The notes under the pieces were generated by a model, which saw only the letters and a program-made list of their open reading frames with translations, did no database searches and was not told the origin of the DNA. Both the position numbers and the translations under genes were made by a program. From the NCBI RefSeq assembly GCF_028009165.1, contig NC_079241.1, positions 7,006,001 to 7,070,000 of the forward strand: a DNA stretch of 64,000 bases, read 5' to 3'. The stretch is from Akanthomyces muscarius (Eukaryota > Ascomycota > Sordariomycetes > Hypocreales > Cordycipitaceae). This document shows, in pieces, positions 11,722 to 22,847 of the stretch. Position 1 is the stretch's first letter. Each line of letters begins with the position of its first letter.

Positions 11722-12673
11722 GTATATATATGTATATAAATAGGATGAATCGAGCGGCGTGGTCGTTGGCCGAAGATGCGGGGTTGGCCATGTACTCGGA
11801 CTTTGGCCTCTCTGTCAGCGCGGGGATTTCTAGTCGGATTAGACTCTTTTCCTAGTTGGGCAGAGCGGGCATGAGTACGCCGTAGACGGCTGAAGATGCG
11901 GGACAACGGAAATGTCCTCTTTTAGGGGGTCTATATGTTGAGTAAGTAGAAGCGGTTTGGACGAGGCTTCGCTCTACGGCTGATGGCTCAAGGAACCAGT
12001 GACTCATAGTATTATGACATTCTTTTTCCGTGGGTATTCTGAACTTACGAGGCCGACCAGCCTTCCACAGGACTCTCCTTTTGGTTAAACGAATATAGTA
12101 CAGAAACGAGACAAGGAATAGCAACGGGGCGGTATGCTTTATGGACAAGATTCAGCGCTGGGGTTCGCGACAAGAGTAATGGCACTCGAAGGCGGGAGAG
12201 TAAGCAGTCTATATACTAGTATTTAGATGCTAGCTTCCTCACTATGATAAAGAAGCTGCATCGCTCTTAAAATAGCTTCTAGAGTTGTTGCATTTTACTT
12301 GTAGCAGCCGTTCGTGGGTTCTTGCCTCACGGCCCACGCAGACTTCTGACGCAACAGGTGGTCATTGGCCCTGTGGCCTCCATTCAGAGCATTGAACAGT
12401 CATCTGCTATTCCTGAATGGGTGCTGCAGATTTGTGAATATTTACTACTTTACGTAGCTTCAAGACTATTCTGCGTATGGCGATTGGCATGGGCTGTAGT
12501 CAAAAGAAAGGTCTCATGTACTGCGGCATCTCGACATCCAGTCGTGTTGGATCATTCTGCTGGACAGCGCTCCGAACTGAGATTGCCAATTAGCGTCTCG
12601 GTACGTCTGATCCTCGTAGCATCTTTTGGGTCTGCCAAAGGAAGCCATGTCATTGGGCGCCGTATGCTACACT
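11722..12673. other. spacer between the P-loop gene and transcription factor 1
   Basis: About 950 bases holding the P-loop gene promoter (TATA-rich at its left edge) and the 3' flank of the first transcription factor. I see no supported gene. A 147-codon open frame at 12322-12765 on the plus strand overlaps the end of the neighbouring coding sequence and has no domain signal. Confidence 0.5.
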
Positions 12674-14480
12674 TCAAACAGCGGATGGGATCGGCTCATC
12701 AAAGCAATCCTCCCACCCCGTCTTGCCCGAGAGCCAGAAGACCCTCAGCTTCTCGAGCGCAGTAATGGACGAGTTGGACACATCTGGGACTCTCCAAATC
12801 GCCAGGAGAGACGCATCGATGTATAGCTGATTCTCAACAGCGTCGTCCGCGACCGCAACGCCCGCCATAATCAACGGCCACGCAAGCCAGACTTTCAGCC
12901 TGCCCTTTCCTGACCATTTACGCAGCAGACCCAGCAATTCATCACGGTGCTGTCTGCGCAAGTTCTCGTATACACTACAGCCCGGAGAGGCTGGGTATGA
13001 GCTCTCGATTAGCAAGCTGGACGCGGCCCAGGCGGCGGTAGCCGAGGGCGGCAGCGTCAGGATGCCATAGAGCCGGATGGCGACGGCGTATATGCGCCCC
13101 ATGATTCGCGCCTGACGCCGCACTTCGTCACCCTTGTCGCCATACCTTTCCTCGACCCATTCCCCCAAGTCAAAAAGAAGCAGGGTGTCGAAAGTCTCTT
13201 GCACCTGCGCCGCCACGCTGGCGTGCTCTGGCGACAGCTTGGTGCAGGAGAGGGCGACGCGCAGCCTCGTAATGCGGACCCTGGCGAGATGGAACTCGAC
13301 CGGACAGGGCTCGACCTTGTTAGGGTCAAAAGCAATCAGCGTTCTAATTTCTTCGTCGGTAAAGTCGTCCGAGCCTTTGATCTGCTGGCCAGCCGGGCAG
13401 GTTGTGTTGATCTGCATTGTGAAGCTGAAGAGCTCAAGACATGGTTAGCGCTTTTTTCATTGCCTATCCTCTTCTTCTTCTTCAGTATATTGTACGGCGA
13501 TGTGTATAGCACGTACGCCAGTATGGGGGATAAGCGAGATTTCTCTGGCTTTGGCAGCTTCATAATCTCAGAAGCCCCTCCTCGATGCTCGACATACGCC
13601 AAGAATCCGCGCAGATGAGCCTTCCACAGAAACAGCGCCACCTTGAGATCGGATATGAGCAGCTGTAGAATCGCAAGAGTCGCCGGCGCCTCCTCGGTGT
13701 ACTTTGCGTCGTCGCGGAGCAGCTGGTTGACGGAATTAATATTGGTCAGCACGCTCCGGTGGTAGCCCGCCCAGGACGCCTCAAACGCAGGATCCTCGCC
13801 CGGTCGGAGCACCGTCCCGCGCGCCTTGGAGGCGCGCTCGAGCTGGTCGCTGACGATGTTTGCGTAGAAGATCTGCCGTGGGAAATTGGGGTCCTTGACG
13901 TCGCTTGGTCGTAGCCTGCGCGCCTCGGGCGAGAGATCCGGCTCGACGACTTCGAAAACTGCACCGCACGGTTGTTGTCAGTTTGATCGTTTGTCAAGTC
14001 TCGACCGCGGGGAGGGAGAAGCGCGCGAGTCGCGGGTGACGCACAGTATCGCAGCGTCTCTTGGAATTCCCAGTCGAAGGGCTCGATTTCGGGAGAGGCG
14101 CTGCGTGGGAGGAGCCATCGCTTCTGCGCTGAGGCATCGCGCCGTACGCTGGCCCAGCCGCTTGCCGACGAGTCCGGCTGCGTGTACCCTCGGCAGACGA
14201 GGCGGCCTGTGGTGCAGCGTCTGCAAATAGGTCTTGTCTCGTCACACTTGATGCGGCGCGCACTGTGAGCGAAAAGAAAAATCCGTTAGAATACGTCTTT
14301 CCAGCACGCGCCCAGAAAATGAACTTGCCGGCATGTGAGACAGCCTGTCCGGGCCCGCGGCGCCCACCTCCGCTGTCGTACGCCTCCGGTGACGGTGTGG
14401 CCGAGGGGCGCCTCGGGGCTGCTGGAATTTCTGCCGTAGTCAGTGGACAGAGGATCTTCTATCACGAATGTCAAGACCAT
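12674..14480 (-). CDS. Zn2Cys6 transcription factor, tandem copy 1 (GC-AG intron)
   Basis: Four exons on the complement: 14480-14329, 14262-14045, 13958-13517 and 13424-12674, giving 520 aa. The binuclear zinc cluster spans the exon 1/2 junction with spacing C-x2-C-x6-C-x6-C-x2-C-x6-C (CLTC, then RARRIKC, then CRRC). The first intron begins GCAAGT rather than GT; using that GC donor rebuilds the cluster exactly and is supported by copies 2 and 3, where a GT donor sits at the same codon position. Later introns use GTGCGT and GTACGT. After a linker with an FDWEFQ motif comes the helical fungal-specific regulatory region. The C-terminal motif SGKTGWEDCFDEP is shared by all three copies. It should act as a nuclear DNA-binding regulator; targets are unknown. 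The N-terminal flank of the zinc cluster resembles copy 2 more than copy 3. Confidence 0.85.
14263..14328 (-). other. non-canonical GC-AG intron
   Basis: A 66-nt intron in the first Zn2Cys6 gene with donor CG|GCAAGT and acceptor TCACAG. The only nearby GT is two bases further on and breaks the reading frame and the sixth-residue spacing of the zinc cluster. The paralogues have GTACGT (at 16691) and GTTCGT (at 19062) at the homologous position, after the same two bases CG of the same Arg codon. GC-AG introns are a known minor class spliced by the major spliceosome. Confidence 0.82.
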
Positions 14481-14899
14481 GGCTTTTTTCTATGGTGGTG
14501 AGAAAGAGGACCCAGAGGTACATGTGAGGGTGCGGCAGCTAGTTATTAAGTTCGGAGAATGTGGCGAGCGGGGCAGCCCGTTCGCGACGCCGGCGAGGCT
14601 ATTGATGGGGCCGTGGCGGCATTAAAAGTCCCGGGCTGAAAGTGCAAAATCGGGGTACCGAGATTGCCAATTGTTCCTATAAATAGCTGGCCTTCCAAAG
14701 GCGCAAAGAAGCTCCCCCATGTGATGACTTTCGCCCGCCAATGGCTGTTGGGTTGCAGCTTGATCTTCTAGGCAAATGCGCTCATGATATCTAGCCAATT
14801 TCTTTGCGCTTGGACAATTATGTGCAGCGCGGCTCAGAAAGAACCAAACTTCTGTGCCTTGTGCAGAAAAATAGAGCAAGCTTTAATCTATACAAAGCC
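14481..14899. other. spacer between transcription factors 1 and 2
   Basis: 419 bases that must hold the promoter of copy 1 and the 3' end of copy 2. No open frame, repeat or RNA gene is apparent. A TATAAAT-type sequence near 14676-14684 (reads TATTTATA on the minus strand) is a possible TATA element for copy 1, about 200 bases upstream of its start. Confidence 0.4.
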
Positions 14900-16846
14900 C
14901 TACGAAACACACGCAAGCGGCCTGTCGAAGCAGTCTTCCCACTCTGTCCTGCCCGAGGCCCAGAACGGGCGCAGCTTTCGAATCGCTATAATCAAACACG
15001 CCGAGGTATTTGGCAGCGCCCATATCGACAACAGCGACTTTTCGATAAAGTCCTGGTCCTCGGCCGCGCCGTCCGCGACAGCCACGCCGGCGACAATGAG
15101 CGGCCAGCAGAGCGACGTCGTGTGCATGAGCATGTGCCGCGACTGCCGCACCAGCGCCAGCAGCTCCTCGCGCTGCCAGACACGTACCGTGTCGTAGAGC
15201 TCCTGGTCGGACATGGCGGGCGCGGGCGCGGGCGGCGCCAGCTCCGAGGACTGGATCCACGAGACGGTGGCGGATCGCGGCAGCGTCAGGATGCCATAGA
15301 GCCGCACGGCGACGGCAAAGATGCGGCCGACGGCTGCGACGGCATCGACCTTGTCCTTGAACATGGGCTTGGTGGCCCATTCGTCTGCATCGACGTGCGA
15401 TATCGAGTCAAAGATGCGCCGCACCTGTTGATGAACGGCTGTTTTGTCAGGTCTGCTGTCTTTGCTGGCTAAAGCGGCTCGTAGTCTCGAAATGTGAACC
15501 ATGTTGATGTATAGCTCGGTCGGACACTGCATGGATGTGCTATAGGCGGAATCCAGTATGGATACCAGCTGCGCATCGGTAAAGTCGTCGAAGCCGTCAA
15601 TCTGCTGTCTCGCTGGGCTGGTCGTGTTGACATTGATGGCTATACTGTATAGGCGTCAGCACACACTGCACACTCCACATCGTCTAGAGAAGCAGACAAT
15701 GGCCATCTGAATTACTTACGCCACTACATGGTTCAAACAATAAGACGGGGGTTCTGGTTGCTGAAGAACCGCCGTAATGCCGCCTTGGTGCTGGATATAG
15801 GCAAAGAGCCCTTTGAGATGCGCCTGCCACCGCGATCGTTCAATGTAGAGATCAAGAACGAGCAGCTGGTCAATTCCATAAAAGACGCACCGAGAATTAT
15901 CACCCCGGGTATCTTGCAGATACTGATTGACAACGGCGAGACTCGAGGCGAGATAGCGATAGTAGCTAGACCAGAGGCCTTCAAACGCAGGTTGCTCGCC
16001 GGGCTGTATCAGCGCGCCGCGGGCCTTGGAGGCTCTCGATATCCGATCCCCAATGACCTGCGACACAAACCTGGAGTGGTGAAACAAATTCGAGCGGAAG
16101 TTCGGGTGCTCGCTCCTGCGCACCTCGGCGCTGCGACCTGGAACGACAATTTCAAAATCTGCCATTGTGATGACAGTGTTAGTTGAAAACAGTCCAACGT
16201 GTGCCGCCGAGGTTCATCAACGTACAATAACGTATGCCCTGCTGAAAGTCCCAATCTGGAGGCTCAGTCTCAATGTTGACGTTGTGTCGCTGCACACTGC
16301 CAGCCGGCTGCTGCAAAGACGTGGTGCTCTCGCTGCGATGGGGTGGCGTCTCCGGCGGCGTCTGCAGCGTGCGGCGACCAGTGGTGTCGGCCGCGCCCCT
16401 CCACGGCTTGCTCTGCGATGACGACAACGACGGGACCTGATAGCCACGGCACATCAGGCGACTTGATATGCAGCGCCGGCAGACGGGTCTGTCCTCGTCG
16501 CACTTGACGCGGCGGTTGCTGCCAGAATCGTCATTAGATGGAGATGTCTACCGGGGAGGCGATGCAATGGGTAGCGGGGGGCGGCGTTCATCCCCTGCTT
16601 CTTGGTAACCAGAGAGGGGATCCAGCCCAAAACTACAGGCGCGAGTGGCGAAAGCAAAAGAAAAAAGACGAAGAAAAAATGGCCAACGTACCGACATGTA
16701 AGGCAGCCGGTCCTGGCTCGCGGGGTCCATCGGCGTCGCCGCACCGCCCCCGTCTGCGTGCGGCCCATGGGCGCCTCGGGGCCGCAGCTGTCGCCCAGGG
16801 TCAAGGTGCTGCGCGGCGAAAAATCAAGCAGGATCTGGCAAGCCAT
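14900..16846 (-). CDS. Zn2Cys6 transcription factor, tandem copy 2
   Basis: Four exons on the complement: 16846-16692, 16518-16226, 16158-15720 and 15644-14900, giving 543 aa. Donors are GTACGT, GTACGT and GTAAGT; intron phases (2, 1, 2) equal those of the other two copies. The zinc cluster reads CLTC, RNRRVKC, CRRC, then C, spacing C-x2-C-x6-C-x6-C-x2-C-x6-C. The linker after the cluster is longer than in copy 1 and rich in Ser, Thr and Pro, ending in a conserved PPDWDFQ motif. The rest is helical and corresponds to the fungal-specific transcription factor region; the C-terminus ends with a variant of the shared motif (SGRTEWEDCFDRP). The first intron is the longest of the set (173 nt). The role is inferred as a sequence-specific nuclear regulator; the ligand and target genes are unknown. 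Confidence 0.85.
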
Positions 16847-17363
16847 TGCTGGAGTTTATTGGTCGTTGGATGATTCGGGGGCGGTGTCATGAACATCGAG
16901 ATGCAGGAAACTGTCAGAGGAGTGTAAAGTGATCGTGGTGGAGAAGAGGGCCAGGCTGACCTGGGGGCGGTTCGACGAGGCTACGACATGGGGATGCTTT
17001 TGGGGGGGGGGGGGGGTGGTTATTAATAAGTGCCCAACGCCACCGTGCCTGCGCGGCTGGACTTTTGAAACCGCGGATAAGACTTGCGCTAGCTAATGCA
17101 CATTCGTTTGGCCATTGATCGACAGGCCTATTTTCGTTTAAACTGATGAACCCGTAGCGGGCGATGGTGCTGCACAATTGTGTTCCTAGGTAAATCAGGC
17201 ACGTTCGGCGCACGCAACTCGTTTTGATATCATGAGACAAAGAAAATAAGTAAAGTAGGTCTTTGTACAAGCAGCTGCGATACTGAACGTCCCGCAACAG
17301 TGGCATATATACACAAATGGCGCCACCATAGAATCATTACATCTTTTGTCGGCTTGTCCCCGC
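16847..17363. other. spacer between transcription factors 2 and 3
   Basis: 517 bases with no gene. It holds an uninterrupted run of 15 G at 17002-17016 on the plus strand, a likely slippage site in amplification and sequencing. The remainder is the promoter of copy 2 and the 3' flank of copy 3. Confidence 0.55.
17002..17016. repeat. poly-G homopolymer (15 nt)
   Basis: Fifteen consecutive G on the plus strand, read directly from the sequence. It lies between two transcription factor genes, about 155 bases upstream of the copy 2 start codon. It may be G-quadruplex-forming or length-polymorphic; no function is claimed. Confidence 0.9.
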
Positions 17364-19256
17364 CTACGCAAGCGGTGGTACTGGCTCGTCAAAGCAGTCG
17401 TCCCACGCCGTCTTCCCGGAGTCCCAGAAGATCCGGAGCTTTTCTAAGCACAGGATGGGACCAACCCGAGACAGCGGGCTCTTCCACATGGCGAGCAGGG
17501 ACTCTGCTATGAACCTGCAGTCTTCAGCGCTGCCGTCGCCCCCTAGTGACACCCCCGCTACCGTCACAGGCCAGGCGAGCGAGAGCACGCTCCGGAACGT
17601 GCCCCGGAACGGATACAAGAGGTCCAGCAGCTCGCGGCGATGCGTGATGCGCACACTGTCGTATATTGACAGGCCGGGCAGGCGCGGGTGGCGGTTCGCG
17701 ATAGCCCAGTACACGATCGCCGACTGGGGCAGCGAGAGGACGCCGTAGAGGCGGACCGCAACCTGGAAGATGCGCGAGAGCGTGGCCACCAGATCATCCG
17801 CCTCAAACGCAATGGTCTCGGCCCACCTGTCGTGATCGAAAGCACTGGCCCTTTCAAGGAGGTCGCGTACCGTGCGTTCGAGGACCGCCTTGGGGCAGCT
17901 GCCGTCGGCGATGCGGCCGCGGAGCTGGGTCAGGTTCTTGAGGACGACAAAGAGCGGCGCCGGGCAGGGCAGGTCGGGATTCACGTCGCGGGAGAAGAGA
18001 AACTCGACGTCCTTGTCTGTGTATGCCTCGAAGCCACGGATTTGTTGGTCAGACGGGCTAGTCGAATTGGCGGCAATGGCCATACTGGCGTGGCGGTCCG
18101 AATGATTAGTTTCAATAAAATAAAAAAACACGTGTAGGGGGCTGAAAAAAGAACATACAGTAGTACCGTCCACTGAGTGTTGTTTGCATGGGCGTTCTTT
18201 AATCGCATGACTGCGCGAACGCCGCCCATGTGCTGGATCAAGGCCAGGTAGCCAAGGAGATGCGGGCGCCACGCCGACGCATCCACGATGAGATCAAACA
18301 TCAGCAGCGTGAATATCCGGCGGAGGACAGTCTGCTTGGTGCTGAGCTGCATCTTCTTGTCCGCGATGCCCTTGTTGACAATGTCGAGAATCTGCACCAT
18401 CTGGCGCGAGTGGACGGCCCAGGCCCCGTCCAGCTGGGGATCCTCCTCGCCGGCCCGGACGAGCTTGCCGCGGGCCTTGGACGCGTCCGCTATCCGGCGG
18501 CTGCTCACGTCGAGGAGGAATATGGGCCGGTTTGGACCGTGACAGGGCGGCAGGCCCACGAATGGAGTCATTATCTGCTCGTCGCTGCTCGGCAGCACAA
18601 CGACGCAATCTGGTTCTGAATATGAGCACATTGCACCCCACAGAAGAGCATGGAGGCGGGGTTAAAATAGAAACAAGTTCATCGGTGAAAGATTAGGGGA
18701 CGTACAGTATCGCGCCGCCTCCATGCACTCCCAGTCGGGCGGCTCCGGCTCGACGATGCAGCGGCGCCGCGCCACGGCGTCCTGGATCTGATCCCTGGTC
18801 ACCTGGTCATCTCCCTCGGCGTATTCCCCCGAGCCGTCCCGAAAGCCGATTGGCACTGCGTCCGGGCTGCCAAAGTCGTAGCCGCGACACTCGCGGCGCC
18901 CGCTGATGCAGCGGCGGCAAGACGGCTTGGCCTCGTCGCATTTGATATGTCGAGAGCTGTGACGCATGCAATCAGCAAACAATGGCTCACGAAAGAAAAG
19001 AAGAAAAAAAAGAGAAGGACGAGACGGCAGAGAATTAGAAGAAGAAGAGGAAAAGCACGAACCGACAAGTGAGGCAGCCCGTGCGGCCGCGGGTAGTCCA
19101 TCGCTTCTGGCGGACGGTGCCCTTCTTGGTCAGCTCGGTGCCCACGCCATCCTCGAGCCCGCCGGGTCCGGGCCCCTCGTTGCTGGTGGCGTAGCCGCTG
19201 CTGGTCCCCGGGTCGCTGGAGGACGAGGTGGACGATGTCGTCGCCGTCGGGGTCAT
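17364..19256 (-). CDS. Zn2Cys6 transcription factor, tandem copy 3
   Basis: Four exons on the complement: 19256-19063, 18956-18706, 18609-18159 and 18084-17364, giving 538 aa. The start is the ATG at 19256; the codon before it is TTG. The N-terminus is Thr/Ser-rich, then a basic stretch leads into the zinc cluster CLTC, RSRHIKC, CRRC, C with spacing C-x2-C-x6-C-x6-C-x2-C-x6-C. Donors are GTTCGT, GTACGT and GTATGT. The acceptor of intron 2 is taken as AACCAG at 18610-18615, because the AG four bases earlier would create an immediate stop codon. The linker carries a PPDWEC motif in place of PPDWDF. The C-terminus has SGKTAWDDCFDEP. It is the most divergent of the three copies. Function is inferred as a nuclear regulator of unknown targets. 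Confidence 0.84.
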
Positions 19257-20098
19257 CAAGGCATCGGAGGGGCGCGTGCGCGGCTGTTGCGTGGGGAAGG
19301 GGGTGTTTTAGTCGCCTCTCTTGGATTGTCAAACGTCTCGAGAGATTTGGAAATCGAGATTGAAAGAGAGGGCTGACGGGTACGAAGGAGGGGCCGTTTT
19401 GCTTGTTCGATTTTACCCACCAAGAACGGAGTTGTTACCGCCCGGTAGACGTGCGCTGACCATCCCTACAGGGGGTAAGCCTTGTCGCTGGGATACTCTA
19501 CGAGGGCGGGATATGTTCTGGGCTTTTCTGGTGAATTCTGCAATTTTTTTTTTCTTGTTCAGATTGTCCATGCTGAGGAGATGCTTGGATCTGTTCCCAG
19601 CATTTGGTACATGGCCGCGGCAGGCACGTGCGCAATGCCGCATCTACGTCCTCAGTTGGAGAAGGGGAAAATGCCCCGAAACTGGGCAAAATTAAGAAGC
19701 ATTTTGAGTATTTTGTAGTGTAATTCTCCATGATATTTCCGGCTGTCTATGCTCTATTCAGTTCCCGGCCTAAATCGGCACACCTCATGTATCAACGTGT
19801 CCGCACCAAGAGAACACCGGGGGAAAATTAAATCCCAAATCCATCTCCCCATCCCTGAGAAACAAAAATAGTACAATAATGCCGGCAGGGCCTCACCAAA
19901 GTCCTTGTTCGAAAATGGCATTCATTTCCGACCGACCCGGTGCAGCTGCATGCTGCCAATGCGGTCGCTTTAATGCGAAAGGAATAACGCGGGTACGGGT
20001 CTCGTTCAAGTGTCGTCACCGTTCCCCTTGCGTTGTTGCGTTGAAATCATTGTGTGCGCGTGTGTATTATGGTTTTCTGTTTGGTCGCGGCAAAGAAT
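19257..20098. other. spacer between transcription factor 3 and cytochrome b5
   Basis: About 840 bases without a supported gene. It should hold the promoter of transcription factor 3 and the 3' flank of the cytochrome b5 gene. Open frames here are short, overlap on both strands and show no domain signal. Confidence 0.5.
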
Positions 20099-20574
20099 TT
20101 ATAGCTTGGCAGACTCGGTGACGGTGCCAATCTTGAACTTCTCGCCGTACTTGGCCAGGACGCTCTCGCCGTGGTACTTCCAGAAAGCCTTGGTGGCGTC
20201 CTTGCCGCCCATGCGCTGGATGACGCGGGCACCGCCGGGGTGCTCGTCGACAAAGTCTGCAAACGCGAAATGATTAGAGACGTGGCATCTTGAGAAATGG
20301 CCGGTGGCCAGAGTCGATTGCTGCCGCCGGGGGTTGCGGCGCTTGCCGAGGTCGCGCGACGGGGCCGAAGCTTGTGACGCGACAAGCCAGAGCGATGCCC
20401 TCGCGACAAGGGCAGACAGCGTCACAACCCCCAGCAAGACGATGCGTATCGCTGGCCGATTCAATTCTACTTACTGGTCACGTCGTAGACGGCGCCCTCA
20501 ATGATGAGCCAGATGCCGTTGTCCTTGTCCTTGTGCTTGCTGACTTCAGCGGTGGCAAACGTCTTGTCGGACAT
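20099..20574 (-). CDS. minimal cytochrome b5-domain protein with AKL C-terminus
   Basis: Two exons on the complement: 20574-20475 and 20256-20099, giving 85 aa, joined by a 218-nt GTAAGT/CAG intron. The join restores YDVTNFVDEHPGG, the hallmark of cytochrome b5. Heme ligands are predicted as His39 (HPGG) and His62. The protein is just the heme domain: there is no membrane tail and no fused reductase or desaturase. The last three residues, Ala-Lys-Leu, fit the type 1 peroxisomal targeting consensus [SAC]-[KRH]-[LM], so peroxisomal import is possible. Such a soluble b5 would be a one-electron carrier for a partner oxidoreductase that is not visible here. The intron is longer than the local average. 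Identification of the domain is firm; the location is inferred from three residues only. Confidence 0.87.
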
Positions 20575-21223
20575 GATGACGGTGTTTTTTGCGACGGTGG
20601 TGGAGGTGATTGTGTCGGGGTGTCGTTGGAGTCTGAATGGGTCGGTAATTGATAATGTGTATTGCGAGATTATGATTCTACAATCAAAAGTGTGGAGGAG
20701 AAAAGGAAACAGGACCAGCCGTTGATCTTAAGAGAGGCGCTGGTATGACGGCAGCGCACATTAACCTCGGCTCGGCTTGTGCGCCCCCCCACAGCCAACG
20801 CTCAGTGCGAACAAGACAAACCACAGCAGACTTTCCCGCTAAAAGCTGATGGGGACGTCATTTTTAGCTACTGTTGGCCGCTGACCTATGAGCGCTGTGG
20901 CATTCGTAAGAGTTCCCCAGCCTGCTTTGCGGGGGCTCGTCTTGGGCAGCATGTGCCGACGGCACGCCAATACCAGCGGAGCCAGCCGACAGGCATATAG
21001 CCGCATGGGACACCTAGTGCTAGTTACACGGAGCTTTCGGTCATTTTACTGCTTAGTACATTTATTACTGATTCATGCGTTTATTGTTTCGTATATTTAC
21101 TGCTTTGTGCAAGTGTCTACTCTAAAGGCTCTCTGCAAATCGATCGCTCTATGACTCTAAAAATCTAATTCTAGACGACGGCCCCTTGGGAAGGAAAAAA
21201 CCCCGGAAATTTTACTGGCAAGG
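20575..21223. other. spacer between cytochrome b5 and OMA1
   Basis: About 650 bases with the cytochrome b5 promoter and the OMA1 3' flank. AT content rises around 21040-21180. No gene, repeat or RNA was recognised. Confidence 0.5.
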
Positions 21224-22635
21224 TTACGACATCCGGTCGGGCCGTGGCATCTCAGGCTGCTTCTGCTTCACGGCAAGTCGGAACCGTCGCGCGAACGACT
21301 CCGTTCCCTTGCAGTCGCTCTGCTCCCGCTTGGTCATGGCCTCTGGCATCAGCTTTGCGAGTTTCGCAACTCTATGGTCATTCTACACCAATACAAAATT
21401 AGTCCCCTTGCTCCATAAACACACAAACTATCCCCCTTCCCAAATTGGATCAGGGGGAAGAGGAAAAAGTTATAAAAAAACGTACCGATGGGTGAGTGCT
21501 CAGCATCTCGTCCACCTCTTGCCCTTGCTGGCTCATGCGCTGCCAAAACGGAATCGCCGCGCGCGGGTCGTAGCACGCCTCGGCCATCATCATCAGCCCG
21601 ATGTGGTCGGCCTCGTACTCGTGCGTGCGGCTCATGGGCAGCTCGTACATGAGCTCGGGGATGACAAACGCGCCCGTCGCCGTCCAGATGCCAAAGAGCG
21701 CGAGCCCCGGCAGCGCGCCGACGAGGAAGAAGAGCGCGCCCGTCGTAAAGTTGCCCACCCACGCCAGCGACAGCCGCTCCGCCGTGTGCGACGCCGTCTG
21801 GTGCGCAATCTCGTGGCCCAGCACTGCCGCCAGCGCGTCGTCGTTGCCGGCCATGTTGAGCAGCCCGCTGAATACAAACACCTTGCCGCCGGGCAACACA
21901 AACGCGTTGGCCTGGGCTTTTGAAGAGAACAAATTGTTAGTTGGTGCTGTATCCTCGTGTCGATCCTGCTTCTGGAAACTCACAATCATCGGCAATGACG
22001 TAAATTTCCCACTGTAGATGCGACAGCCCGCTCACGGGAATCAGCCGCCGCATGACATTCTTGACGATCCGCGTCCGTATGTTGTCGTCTGGCAGGACGG
22101 TGCCGCCTTGCGCATAGATTTGGTTCAGGATGCTCTGCACCGCCCGCGGGTGCATCCACTCCGCGACCTCGTCCGATAGAAAATTGAATCGCGAGCGGCC
22201 CGTCAGCGGCACCGTCTGCGAGTTCCACACGTAAAAGGCCATCGCTGCCAGCACGACCAGCCCCACGGCCGCTTTCGACTCGGGCCCGGATGCCGCTTCA
22301 CGCGCCGTGCGACGCGGGGGCGGGGGCGGTGGTCCTGATCCGTCGCCATGCCCAGACCGGTACGCCGTCCATGGGTCTGATGGGTGCTGTCGTGGCCGTT
22401 GAAAGTCGGACGGCCTCTCCCACGTCCCCGTTACATGTTCTGTCTGCTTCTCGCTCTTTTCATATAGAGGGCCGCGGCCCTGTCGGTGTCTCGGGCTCGA
22501 GCTACACAGTGTTCTGCGAGCGATCGGAAGTGCGCACGCGAGACAGGGCTCAGCGGCGGTGAGGCTAGATGCCCGCGGTGAGGCGCGCAGCAGGCCATTG
22601 CGGCTCGCGCGGGCCAGCCGGGCGGTAGTAAACAT
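21224..22635 (-). CDS. OMA1: mitochondrial metalloendopeptidase OMA1
   Basis: Three exons on the complement: 22635-21984, 21916-21486 and 21382-21224, giving 413 aa. The first in-frame ATG is at 22635; upstream codons of the frame are not ATG. The N-terminus is Arg/Ser/Ala-rich without acidic residues, a typical mitochondrial presequence. A Pro-rich stretch precedes one membrane segment at about 120-140 (VGLVVLAAMAFYVW). The M48 zinc protease core follows, with QANAFVLPGGK and the HEIAH zinc site at 252-256, a second hydrophobic stretch, a downstream Glu in RTHEYEAD that is the expected third zinc ligand, and LSTHPS. The exon 3 join at the TAG before AAT yields STHPSNDHR, the family form. OMA1 is an inner-membrane, stress-activated quality-control protease that cuts OPA1/Mgm1-type and other substrates in family members. 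Introns have GTGAGT and GTACGT donors; intron 1 has a clear CTAAC branch. Confidence 0.92.
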
Positions 22636-22847
22636 GGTAGTTCGGATCAGATGCGATGCCGCAGGGCGAAGCAACGGCGCGACAATCGCAGAATGGGTGC
22701 CGGTACGACTTGTTGGGGAGCTGTCGCAGCGATGTCGGGCGGATCAGCGAGGCACAGGCGTTCGTCATTTTAGTGGGGCCCGGGAGCGGCGACGAAGATG
22801 CAAAGCCTCTGTTTGTTCGCAAGTGCATACGTAGCTTGATTTACTCC

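Noticed and set aside
18606..18620. Alternative intron 2 acceptor TTCAG in transcription factor 3
   Set aside because: It would create TAA directly at the junction; the next AG (AACCAG) keeps frame and aligns with copies 1 and 2.
21186..21923. 245-codon plus-strand frame
   Set aside because: It is antisense to OMA1 exons 2 and 3; Arg/His-rich without motifs.
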